Assembly: GCF_014696435.1 (NCBI RefSeq)
Contig: NZ_JACJQG010000054.1
Location: 1-64,000, forward strand
Length of the DNA stretch: 64,000 nucleotides
Direction: 5' to 3'
Source: Calothrix anomala FACHB-343
Lineage (GTDB): Bacteria; Cyanobacteriota; Cyanobacteriia; Cyanobacteriales; Nostocaceae
Part shown: positions 9,731-18,332 of the stretch, piece after piece
Layout of the letters: the number at the start of each line of letters is the position of its first letter
Numbering within the stretch: position 1 is the stretch's first letter
Translations under genes and position numbers: made by a program
The notes under the pieces: model-generated
Database searches by the model: none
What the model saw: the letters and a program-made list of their open reading frames with translations, nothing else
What the model was told of the DNA's origin: nothing

Positions 9731-10327
9731 TCAAACTAATTGATTGCGAATAACTTGTTCAAATTCTGCGATCGCATCATATTGATCGGGCATAGCAATA
9801 TATTGTAACAGTAATGCTGGGTCTAAATCGGGAAAAAACCCACTCCGCTTGACTTCTTGATACTCGCCATCTTCAGTCAGACGAAATATTTTAATTTCGT
9901 AAGATTTCCAAAACCAAACCTCAGGCACTTTTTTTGGTTTATATAAATCTGTTCTGTTAATTGTACCGCTAGATACAATAACTTCAATGACAATATCAGG
10001 TACTTCTTTTTCTGTACCAATACTGTAAGACTCATCCGGTGTACCAGAAGCATACCCTGGTTCTTCCAGTGTAAATCCGCCACGACCGTAAAACCGGATT
10101 CCTTTGTATTTCATGTAAGCTTCTAGCAGATAGCCAAAAGTTCTTTTCACTTTCTCATGCTTCTCACCAATCGGAGCCATAATTTCTAATATCCCTGACA
10201 AATAAGACAGTCGGACATTGCGGTTGTCCTTTAACTGTGCTTCAATTCCTTTGAATTGCTCCCACGAAACATCCTTGAGAGTTACCAGTTTTTCTGCGGT
10301 GAATTGCTCTACAACTGGGATGCTCAT
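9731..10327 (-). CDS. Uma2-family (DUF820) PD-(D/E)XK nuclease-like protein
   Basis: The protein has 198 residues. The core motif is VPDIVIEVIVSSG (about residues 107-119), with the D and E expected for metal binding. It is followed by KPKKVPEVWFW, the family's usual (Y)xxxGVxExW segment, in which W is kept. N-terminal residues show the typical ERLVYLDGILEIMxP-like segment as RLSYLSGILEIMAP. It is only distantly similar to the 9084-9662 protein, so the pair is not a recent duplication. Confidence 0.88.
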   Translation of the reverse strand: MSIPVVEQFTAEKLVTLKDVSWEQFKGIEAQLKDNRNVRLSYLSGILEIMAPIGEKHEKVKRTFGYLLEAYMKYKGIRFYGRGGFTLEEPGYASGTPDESYSIGTEKEVPDIVIEVIVSSGTINRTDLYKPKKVPEVWFWKSYEIKIFRLTEDGEYQEVKRSGFFPDLDPALLLQYIAMPDQYDAIAEFEQVIRNQLV

Positions 10328-10619
10328 AACAACACTTCCTGTATAGGCATAATCTAGCGATCGCTAATTTTAGTATAGAGTCTCCCTTGTCCTCCTTGTC
10401 TCCCTTGTCCTCCTTGTCCTCCTTCTGATGTGCGCGTCTCAAAGCGGATTGCTATATGATGACCCAATTTTGCGATCGCAGTGCATGATTTTTGGTTTCT
10501 GTCCCAATATAGTGATTAAGGCATAATTGGCATTTATAGTTAATTATGCAGGAAATCGTCTGTAAATTTAGGTGAAAAAATATATACTACTTTACTTTTG
10601 TTAATAGGAGACAGGTTAA
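10328..10619. repeat. 292-base spacer with (TCCTCCTTG)n STRR
   Basis: A TCCCTTGTCCTCCTTG-type tandem runs from about 10381 to 10426. The rest should hold the promoter of the sigma-like gene. AGGAG at 10606-10610 is that gene's ribosome-binding site. Confidence 0.6.
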
Positions 10620-12149
10620 ATGATATTTGCAGAATTTTTTACATTTCCTTTGCTAAAAGAAGATGCAAAAGGACAAAAATATATTTTTTGGCAAGTAGAT
10701 CAACAATTACAACAATATATTCATAATTTAGTTACCCAAAAACCTAATATTAGTAAACCAGAATTGGTGAGAATTATTTTACATAATTTTCAAAATTACC
10801 CGAAGGAAAAGTTAAACAGAAGAGTTTGGAGCGCTTTTTTATCAAGATTTAGCTATAAAGCAGCTTGGGAAATTAGAACAAATATTGTCAAAATATCAGC
10901 AAGAGTTGATTTAGATCGTGATACTTTATTCCATGAATTATTGCAAATTTCTTTAACTAGTGCTTTAACGCCAGAAAAATGTTTAGATAATTTGTGGAAA
11001 TATCCAGAATATGAAAATTTAGAATTACATATATGGTATTACAAATTCGCCAAATATGTTAATAAGAGAATGACAGGCTTTCTCTGCGATAAATTGCGCG
11101 AAATCGAAGGTTTGAGAACATTTCAAAGAAGTGATTTAGGATTAGCGGCTAGGGTGACTAAAACGCGAGTCGTTACGGTTTTACAACGTCTGGGACTTAA
11201 TGAAGTGACTATTTTACATTACACTTTAGTCTGGCAATGTTTTCAAGAAGCGAAGGATGCAGGATTGATTAATGTTAGCTCTCCCCAACCTCAAGCTTTT
11301 GATGCTATTTGTAGCCGTTATCAGCAGTTTTCGCGCCAATTACCACAGTTATTACCCCAACCACAAACAGTAGATGGAACAGTTATTCAGCAATGGCTCC
11401 AAGAAATTGGTAAAGCAATTCGTAATTATATTGATTTCGCTCAAGTTTCTTTAGATGAACCAATTTCTCAAGATACAGAAACCTTAACATGGTTAGATTT
11501 AATCGCCGATGAGAATTCAATTATTCAAGGAAATGATAGCCTGCGTTATGAAATTAGGGAGTATCTTCATCAATTAAGAGAACAAATTTCTCACCAAATT
11601 GATCGTTTGCAACCAGAAGCACAAAGAATTCCTCTCTTTTTGCATGGGTTAAATTTATCTCAAGAAAAAATCGGTGTAGAAATTGGTGCTAATCAATCTA
11701 CTGTTGGGCGGCGTTACAAAAAAACTTTGTGGGAATTGTTAAGTCATTTAGGAACATGGGCTAAGGAATATTTAAAAATAGATTTAACTTCGGAAAAGCT
11801 CAATGATTTAAAAACTTATTTACAAGAATATCTGGATGGCTTCTATTACAGCTTAATGCACAATTTTTTGCATAATTCAATGCAAGCCTTATCATCTCCA
11901 TTGCGAGAAATTCTGCGCTTATTTTGGCTACAACAAATGCATGTAGAGCAAATAGCTAAGTTAAGCAATTTATCGTTGCTAGAAGTTGAGCTTCAGTTAA
12001 AATTAGGCAAAGAAACTCTGAATTTAGATATAGTCACACAAATTGCCGCTAGAATTAATATGCCTTTAGCTAGTGAAGGAATAGCATCCAAGCAAGTGGG
12101 ATATTTAATGGATGACTGGCTAAAGACTGCTGATTTTGGTAATAATTAG
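10620..12149 (+). CDS. Sigma-70-like regulator of the DUF1822-associated group
   Basis: The protein has 509 residues with a clear ribosome-binding site (AGGAG, 9-base gap). The N-terminal half is helical with an R/K-rich region-2-like segment (about 85-190). Around residues 330-380 is a helix-turn-helix resembling sigma region 4 (GLNLSQEKIGVEIGANQ, then STVGRRYKKTLWELL). It matches, in layout, divergent sigma-70-family proteins that cyanobacteria encode just upstream of a DUF1822 gene; this is from recall of the family. It probably directs transcription of the exported-protein cluster that follows. An N-terminal region-1-like segment typical of housekeeping sigma factors is not seen. Confidence 0.65.
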   Translation: MIFAEFFTFPLLKEDAKGQKYIFWQVDQQLQQYIHNLVTQKPNISKPELVRIILHNFQNYPKEKLNRRVWSAFLSRFSYKAAWEIRTNIVKISARVDLDRDTLFHELLQISLTSALTPEKCLDNLWKYPEYENLELHIWYYKFAKYVNKRMTGFLCDKLREIEGLRTFQRSDLGLAARVTKTRVVTVLQRLGLNEVTILHYTLVWQCFQEAKDAGLINVSSPQPQAFDAICSRYQQFSRQLPQLLPQPQTVDGTVIQQWLQEIGKAIRNYIDFAQVSLDEPISQDTETLTWLDLIADENSIIQGNDSLRYEIREYLHQLREQISHQIDRLQPEAQRIPLFLHGLNLSQEKIGVEIGANQSTVGRRYKKTLWELLSHLGTWAKEYLKIDLTSEKLNDLKTYLQEYLDGFYYSLMHNFLHNSMQALSSPLREILRLFWLQQMHVEQIAKLSNLSLLEVELQLKLGKETLNLDIVTQIAARINMPLASEGIASKQVGYLMDDWLKTADFGNN

Positions 12150-12177
12150 AATTTTATATTTATTCAGGAAATTAACA

Positions 12178-13377
12178 ATGAATAGCAACTGGAACACATT
12201 TCAACTTTACCCAAATGAAGATATCTGGCTAGATTGCCAAGCAACTGAAATTAAACAAGCAGAAGCTGCAACAAATTTACAAACTAATCAAACCGCTCGT
12301 CATTATGCTTATATTAATCATCTTTGTCTGCATGGCTTTTTACGCTGGTTAAAAGAAAATTGGGAGTTAGATTCTAGTTATATAGTTCCCAGCGCGCGAG
12401 AATTAGCGAGTATTTGGGAATTAGTTAATGGTACGGCAATAACTATTGGGGAAAGGCGATTGGTATTAATTCCTCACGATGCGGTGGATACAGCAGAATT
12501 TTCTGTACCGCAAGAATGGGTTGATATTCCTAATTTTGTAGCTAGTTATTATTTACCTGTACAAATCAACTTAGAACAAAATTGGCTGCGATTTTGGGGT
12601 TATATCACTCATAAAACTCTCAAAGAAAAAGGTGTATACGATCCAATTTATCGCACCTACTCAGTTAAGAGTCATGATTTGATTCCTGATTTAGATATTA
12701 TATTGTTGGCGAGAGAAATTTGCGGCTCAGAGACAGCAAATATACCATCTTTACCTTTATTACCGTCAACAACAGCCGCATCGCTGATCGATAAATTAAG
12801 TCAGCCATCGCCTTATTCTCCTCGTTTAGATATTCCCTTTACCCAGTGGGGTGCATTATTAGCAAATGATGAATGGCGAGAACAAATTTATCTTAATCGC
12901 ACTGCGACAACAGCCAAAAAGATGTTAGTAAATCTCCATCATTGGTTAAAAAATGATTTTACTGAGTCTATGAAAGCTGGATGGTGTTCGGTGAGTGAAT
13001 TTTTCACCACAGAACCAAAGTTAGTGACTGTGAGAAATACCGCACATATTAAACAAGCCAAGCTGTTAAATTTGCAGTTGCAAATCAAAGAGCAAGCTGT
13101 AATTTTGTTAGTAGCGCTAACTCCGGAAGCAGATGGTAGGGTTGGGGTTTTGGTACAAGCGCATCCTTATGGAAGCGAAAAACAATTACCGGCTTTTTTA
13201 ACTTTAGCTTTACTGTCAGATTCATCACAACAGCTTTATGCGGTGACTTCTAGAGAACGAGATAGCTATATTCAATTACCGCATTTTCACTGTGAGAAAG
13301 GAACCAATTTTTATATTAAAATTGCGATCGCCGATGTCAGTTTTGTAGAAGAATTCGCGATTGATGATGATAATTAA
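12178..13377 (+). CDS. DUF1822-family protein
   Basis: The protein has 399 residues from the ATG at 12178, preceded by AGGAA at 12166-12170; an upstream in-frame start at 12136 would overlap the sigma-like gene. The segment WVDIPNFVASYYLPVQINLEQNWLRFWGY (split here at about residues 118-146) is the hallmark I associate with cyanobacterial DUF1822. The C-terminal half is beta-rich and reads like a soluble sensor domain. No signal peptide is seen. It lies 28 bases after the sigma-like gene, so the two are probably one operon. Function is unknown; a partner or anti-sigma role is only inference. Confidence 0.75.
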   Translation: MNSNWNTFQLYPNEDIWLDCQATEIKQAEAATNLQTNQTARHYAYINHLCLHGFLRWLKENWELDSSYIVPSARELASIWELVNGTAITIGERRLVLIPHDAVDTAEFSVPQEWVDIPNFVASYYLPVQINLEQNWLRFWGYITHKTLKEKGVYDPIYRTYSVKSHDLIPDLDIILLAREICGSETANIPSLPLLPSTTAASLIDKLSQPSPYSPRLDIPFTQWGALLANDEWREQIYLNRTATTAKKMLVNLHHWLKNDFTESMKAGWCSVSEFFTTEPKLVTVRNTAHIKQAKLLNLQLQIKEQAVILLVALTPEADGRVGVLVQAHPYGSEKQLPAFLTLALLSDSSQQLYAVTSRERDSYIQLPHFHCEKGTNFYIKIAIADVSFVEEFAIDDDN

Positions 13378-13631
13378 GCTGCAAGTAGTGATTTATCAGG
13401 CTTTTCACTGTATAGTCCTAATTTTTCGGCAATTTGACGAAATCTTCATGTAATGCCTTTTATTCTTCATAAAATTCTCGACCAAAAACCCGTATATATA
13501 CTTGTATAGGTTAAAAGTATCTCACGGGAAAATTAGGGTTAGCAAATAATAGAGAATATTTATTACTTTAATTCTCATTGTTAACACTGAATTTATGTGT
13601 GGTAAATCTGAAGCTGCATAGTGAACTAGCA

Positions 13632-14561
13632 ATGAGTAAGCGCGTTGTCTTCAATTTTGGACTAGGTAGTTTTGAGGCGGGATTTCCCTCAATTACTGCT
13701 GAATTATGGGAAACTGATGGCGTGCGATTGCAACAATTATGTGGCAGTTTACCACCAGCACCAGAAATTATTCAAAATTTAAAATTGCCAATAATTAGAT
13801 TTTTTTGTTGCTTAACTTTATTAGGTATTACCTTAACAATTACACCAAATTTAGCCCAAGCCGAGAATAATTCAGTTACTCAACAAACCAATAATCGCCA
13901 ACAATTACAGACATTTCAAAGACGAAAATTACCTAACAACGGCGCACCAAAGGGGAGAAGGAGGGGAATCGGCGGACGTAGTGAATGTCCTAAAGAATTG
14001 AGTCAAATTACTGCTTTATTACCAGCATTTACAGAAGAAGGAATGGAAAAATCTACTATAGAAAGAACTTTAGCTCAATTTCCTACTTTTTGGGTTTACG
14101 TCCCAGAATTACCAACTAATGCCAGATTTGCTGAATTTACAATCCAAGATATAGATAATCAAAAGAAATTTTTTCGCCAAGAATTACTTCTTTCTGGTCA
14201 AGCTGGTATTATCAACTTGCAATTGCCAAATAAGCCAGAATATGCATTAAAAAATGGTAATAGATATCAGTGGATATTGACAGTTTATTGTAATGAAGAA
14301 CCAGCCATATCTGAAGAATATATTTCCGTAGATGGCTATATTCAACAGGTAGCATTAAACCAGAATATTAAACCAGATGATTATTTAACTTTGGCAGAAA
14401 ATAATCTCTGGTATGACAGCCTGACTATATTAGCAGAATTCCACCGCGATCGCCCCAAGGATGAAATCATTCATCAAGACTGGTTGGAATTATTAAAAAC
14501 CGTGAATTTAGCCGATATTTCTAACGCTAAATTTCGCGAAACTTACAAATTTACTGAATAA
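13632..14561 (+). CDS. DUF928-family exported protein with an extra N-terminal CHAT-protein-like segment
   Basis: The protein has 309 residues from the ATG at 13632. Residues 1-47 (MSKRVVFNFGLG...GSLPPAPEI) resemble the N-terminus of unrelated cytosolic CHAT-domain proteins of cyanobacteria. Next comes a hydrophobic segment (LPIIRFFCCLTLLGITLTIT, ending AQA-EN) that looks like a normal signal peptide, then RRKLPNNGAPKGRRRGIGGRSECP in part and the DUF928 body. A TTG at 13785 would give a conventional exported DUF928 protein. Either the signal is internal in a fusion product, or the upstream part is a remnant of another gene left in frame. It sits 254 bases after DUF1822 and 59 before the exoprotein gene. 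Confidence 0.7.
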   Translation: MSKRVVFNFGLGSFEAGFPSITAELWETDGVRLQQLCGSLPPAPEIIQNLKLPIIRFFCCLTLLGITLTITPNLAQAENNSVTQQTNNRQQLQTFQRRKLPNNGAPKGRRRGIGGRSECPKELSQITALLPAFTEEGMEKSTIERTLAQFPTFWVYVPELPTNARFAEFTIQDIDNQKKFFRQELLLSGQAGIINLQLPNKPEYALKNGNRYQWILTVYCNEEPAISEEYISVDGYIQQVALNQNIKPDDYLTLAENNLWYDSLTILAEFHRDRPKDEIIHQDWLELLKTVNLADISNAKFRETYKFTE

Positions 14562-14620
14562 ATCTCACTTTTAAATCTTTGCGTCTGGTGCGTACAAAAA
14601 ATACCAACTCCTTATTACCA

Positions 14621-17600
14621 ATGCTAAAAAATCCTTTAATCATCGCCCTTTTAACTTTTCTGGGGACAATATTTACAATCAGCGATCGCACTTTTGCCCA
14701 AGTCATCCCCGATAATAGTTTAGGAACCAAAGTAGAATCCCTCAACCCCCAAATCGACCAAATTACAGGCGGTTCTCTCAGAGGGACAAACTTGTTTCAC
14801 AGCTTCTCGGAATTTAACATTGATGCGGGTAGGGGTGTTTACTTCCAAAATCCCCACAGCGTCACCAACATTCTAACGCGCATCACCGGAAACAACCCCT
14901 CGCAGATTTTCGGTACACTTGGCGTATTGGGCAATGCTAACTTATTTTTGCTCAATCCCAACGGCATTATTTTTGGTGAAAATGCGCGTCTAGATATTAG
15001 CGGTTCCTTTTTCGCCAGTACTGCCAAAAGCTTAGTATTTGACAACGGTTTAGAATTCAATACTACCAACCCCGAAGCACCACCCCTACTGACATTAAAA
15101 ATCCGTCCTGGTTTGCAGAATGGGATACAGGGGAATATTAGCAACGCCGGGAACTTAACAGTAGGTACAGGACAAAGTTTAACATTATTAGGAAACACAG
15201 TTACCAGCACAGGAACCATAACTGCGCCTGGTGGGAGAGTAGAAATATTTGGCGATCGCATCGGATTATTAGATAATGCCAAAATAGAGGTTTCTGCCGT
15301 TGGTGGTGGTGGTACAGTCTTAATTGGCGGAGATTTTCAAGGAAAAGGTACAGTTCCCAACGCCTCAAGCACATTTATTGGTAAAAATACCAGCATCAAC
15401 GCCGATGCAATTGATAATGGAAATGGTGGTAGAGTCATAGTCTGGAGCGATAACAATACCAGATTTTACGGTAATATCAGCGCCCGTGGTGGTGTAAATT
15501 CCGGTGATGGTGGCTTTGTCGAAGTTTCTGGTAAGCAATCTTTAGATTACAACGGCTTAGTAGACACCAATGCTACTAACGGTAATATTGGCACTTTATT
15601 ATTAGATCCGACAAATATTGAAATTGTCGCTGCTGGTGGAGAAACTTTAAATTTAACTGATGCTGATGCTTTTAGTGATACCGATATTGGTGGTGATGGT
15701 AACACGAAAATATTAGCGAATGCCTTTAATTTTGCCTTAGCTAACGTCAGCTTACAAGCCACAGAAAATATCACATTCTCTGCACCAGTAATTACTTATT
15801 TCCCTGGTGTGGGAATAACCGCCGAAGCTGGTAATAACATTTTCGTGAATAATCAAATTATCAGCAATGGTGGTCAAATTCAGCTAAATACACAGCAAGG
15901 GGATATAACAATTAATGCCAATGTTATTTCCCTGGGAGGTAATCTAGGAATTAATACTAAAAATCTCACTCTGAATCAAGGAATTTTAAGTGCTAATAAC
16001 TCTGCTGCAACTACGGTGGGAAATATGAAAATTACTGCTGTAGAAAGCATCAATATTATTGGGGAAGGAAGTAAATTAATTAGTAACAACTTTGGTGCTA
16101 TAGCAGGAGGCAATCTAGAAATTGAGACAGGAACACTCAATATTTTAGATGGAGCATTACTCGGAATTTCAACTATAAATCAAGAAACCGCAGGTAATCT
16201 CACAATTAATGCCAAAAACTCTATTAATATTATTGGTACAGGTGTGATTGATGGTTCGGGAATAAGTACCCAAAATATAGGGACAAACAATGGAGGTAAT
16301 CTTTCTGTATTTACAGAAAAATTATTAGTTCAGGATGCTGCTATTATTGCTACTTTAGGAGTTGGATCTAAAGCTGGAAATTTATCAATTCAAGCCAGAG
16401 AATCGATAGATGTCATCAATCAAGGAGCTATAACTTCAGTTTCACCGCAAGGTAATGGAGCAGCAGGTGACATTTCAATCGAGACAAAAAATCTAAATTT
16501 ACAAAATCGCTCTTCTTTAGCTTCTAGCTCTATTGCTTCTCTATATCCTAGTGGTAAAGTTACAATCCGCGCTCAAGAATCAATTAATATAGACAATTTA
16601 AGTTTCCTTTCTAGTACCTCTATAGGTTCTGGTAACGCAGGTGAATTAAATCTATTTACGGGGACATTAACAATTAGCAATAAAGGTAATATTACTTCTC
16701 AAACTGTAGGTACAGCCAATGGAGGCAATATTAATCTATATGCGGATAATTCTGTCAATTTAATTCAGGGTGGACAGCTATCTACATCTGCTTTTGGTAC
16801 AGGTAGTGCTGGTAACGTATACATTGAAACTCAAAAGTTGAACATGTTAGCTAAAGATAGCTTTATCACTACTAGTAGTACTGATGTTCCCAGCATTTAT
16901 CAGTTTTTACAAAATCCGGAATTAGCAGAAGTCGCACAACAGATACGATTATTACCTCCTGAGATGAGTAAGTTTCTCTTTGAAAGCCTGGAAGCAGGTA
17001 ATACACAAAGCAATATTCAAGGTAACGCTGGTAATTTAACTATCCGCGCCACAGAATCAGTCAATATTGCTAATAATGCAGGAGCATCTACAAGTGGTAC
17101 TGGTAAAGCTTCGGGTGGCACAATATTTATAGACACTCGCCAACTAAATCTCGAAAATCAAAGCAACATCATTACTAATATCCTGGGTTCTGGAAATGCA
17201 GGATTTTTACATATCCGCGCCTCAGATGCAATCACAGCCAGTGGTAATAGTAAGATTTATACTGTAGCCCAACGAGATAGTACTGGTAACGCCGGTGGAA
17301 TCCTCCTACAAACCGATAATTTAGCAATTACAGATAGGGCAGATGTATCATCCGCCACACTTGGCTCAGGACAAGGCGGCGATATTCAAGTACAAGCCAA
17401 TTCCCTATTCCTTACCAACACCGGCAGGCTAAATAGTCTCAGCGAGGGAACAGGTAACGCCGGCGATATCTTTATTGATATTACCGACCAAATCCAAGGA
17501 AACCAAGGACAAATCACAGCCACCTCCATCCTTTCTGGTGGTGGAAATATCAACATCAAAGCCACAGATATCCGCCTGCGCAACAGCAGCGAAATCACAA

Positions 17601-18256
17601 CCAGCGTCTTTAACGGTACTGGCGGCGGTGGTAACATTGATGTGCGATCGCAAGTATTTGTGGTTCTAGAAGATAGCGACATCCTCGCCAACGCCGATGC
17701 CGGGCCTGGAGGTAATATTACAATTAACGCCCCGGCATTTATCGCCCAATTTTCCCCTTCAGGTCGAAACCCCGGCGACTTTTCCCAATTTCGCGGGAAT
17801 GGAGAAGTTGATATTTCCGCCGATTCCCGTCTCGGACAAAATGGTGAAGTCGTCATCAATAGTATCGACCCCAGCCGAGGTTTAGCCGCCTTACCACAAG
17901 TACCCGTAGATTCAGAAATCGCTGAAGGTTGTTACAGTCCTACCCAAACCCAAGGTAAATTTATCATCACAGGACGAGGTGGTTTACCCAGCAACCCCAC
18001 AGACATTTTAAATCCCGACACCGTTCAAGTCGATTGGGTAAGACTCAAACCCAAAACCGAAAATTCTCCCACAGCATCCATCAATAACCAAACCGCAATT
18101 TCCACAATCCCCCAACCCCTCATTGAAGCCACAGGTTGGTTAGTCAACGAAAAAGGACAACTCACCCTCAGCGCCAACCCCCCTACCACCAACCCCAATC
18201 ATCATTCCCAACAACCAGCAACTTGCAACACAGCACTAAACAACCCAAAAAATTAA
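14621..18256 (+). CDS. Two-partner-secretion filamentous haemagglutinin-like exoprotein (TpsA)
   Basis: The protein has 1211 residues from the ATG at 14621, chosen because it gives a clean signal peptide ending TFAQ. Residues 28-150 are the TPS domain, which directs export through a TpsB/Omp85-type pore, with the conserved LNPNGIIFG (111-119) and the following SGSFFAST. The rest is a long beta-helix made of about 20-residue turns rich in G, N and T, with many ...IQARESI and ...AGNL repeats. Only two Cys (C-terminal part) are seen. No TpsB gene is in the window. It is the putative surface adhesin of the cluster. Confidence 0.88.
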   Translation: MLKNPLIIALLTFLGTIFTISDRTFAQVIPDNSLGTKVESLNPQIDQITGGSLRGTNLFHSFSEFNIDAGRGVYFQNPHSVTNILTRITGNNPSQIFGTLGVLGNANLFLLNPNGIIFGENARLDISGSFFASTAKSLVFDNGLEFNTTNPEAPPLLTLKIRPGLQNGIQGNISNAGNLTVGTGQSLTLLGNTVTSTGTITAPGGRVEIFGDRIGLLDNAKIEVSAVGGGGTVLIGGDFQGKGTVPNASSTFIGKNTSINADAIDNGNGGRVIVWSDNNTRFYGNISARGGVNSGDGGFVEVSGKQSLDYNGLVDTNATNGNIGTLLLDPTNIEIVAAGGETLNLTDADAFSDTDIGGDGNTKILANAFNFALANVSLQATENITFSAPVITYFPGVGITAEAGNNIFVNNQIISNGGQIQLNTQQGDITINANVISLGGNLGINTKNLTLNQGILSANNSAATTVGNMKITAVESINIIGEGSKLISNNFGAIAGGNLEIETGTLNILDGALLGISTINQETAGNLTINAKNSINIIGTGVIDGSGISTQNIGTNNGGNLSVFTEKLLVQDAAIIATLGVGSKAGNLSIQARESIDVINQGAITSVSPQGNGAAGDISIETKNLNLQNRSSLASSSIASLYPSGKVTIRAQESINIDNLSFLSSTSIGSGNAGELNLFTGTLTISNKGNITSQTVGTANGGNINLYADNSVNLIQGGQLSTSAFGTGSAGNVYIETQKLNMLAKDSFITTSSTDVPSIYQFLQNPELAEVAQQIRLLPPEMSKFLFESLEAGNTQSNIQGNAGNLTIRATESVNIANNAGASTSGTGKASGGTIFIDTRQLNLENQSNIITNILGSGNAGFLHIRASDAITASGNSKIYTVAQRDSTGNAGGILLQTDNLAITDRADVSSATLGSGQGGDIQVQANSLFLTNTGRLNSLSEGTGNAGDIFIDITDQIQGNQGQITATSILSGGGNINIKATDIRLRNSSEITTSVFNGTGGGGNIDVRSQVFVVLEDSDILANADAGPGGNITINAPAFIAQFSPSGRNPGDFSQFRGNGEVDISADSRLGQNGEVVINSIDPSRGLAALPQVPVDSEIAEGCYSPTQTQGKFIITGRGGLPSNPTDILNPDTVQVDWVRLKPKTENSPTASINNQTAISTIPQPLIEATGWLVNEKGQLTLSANPPTTNPNHHSQQPATCNTALNNPKN

Positions 18257-18332
18257 ACCCTCCAACCCTCAGCGTACCTTTGCGCGAACTTCGCGTACCT
18301 CTGCGTTTAAAACACCCCTCCCCAACTCCACA
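18257..18332. repeat. Short repeat (GCGTACCTTTGCG/CGTACCTCTGCG)
   Basis: The spacer between the exoprotein and CHAT genes contains a direct repeat around 18270-18310 of a type common in cyanobacterial spacers. It also contains the probable start region of the next gene. Confidence 0.5.

Noticed and set aside
10242-10442. Minus-strand open frame EDKEDKGDKEDKGD
   Set aside because: It is a translation of the STRR at 10381-10426 overlapping the Uma2 gene.
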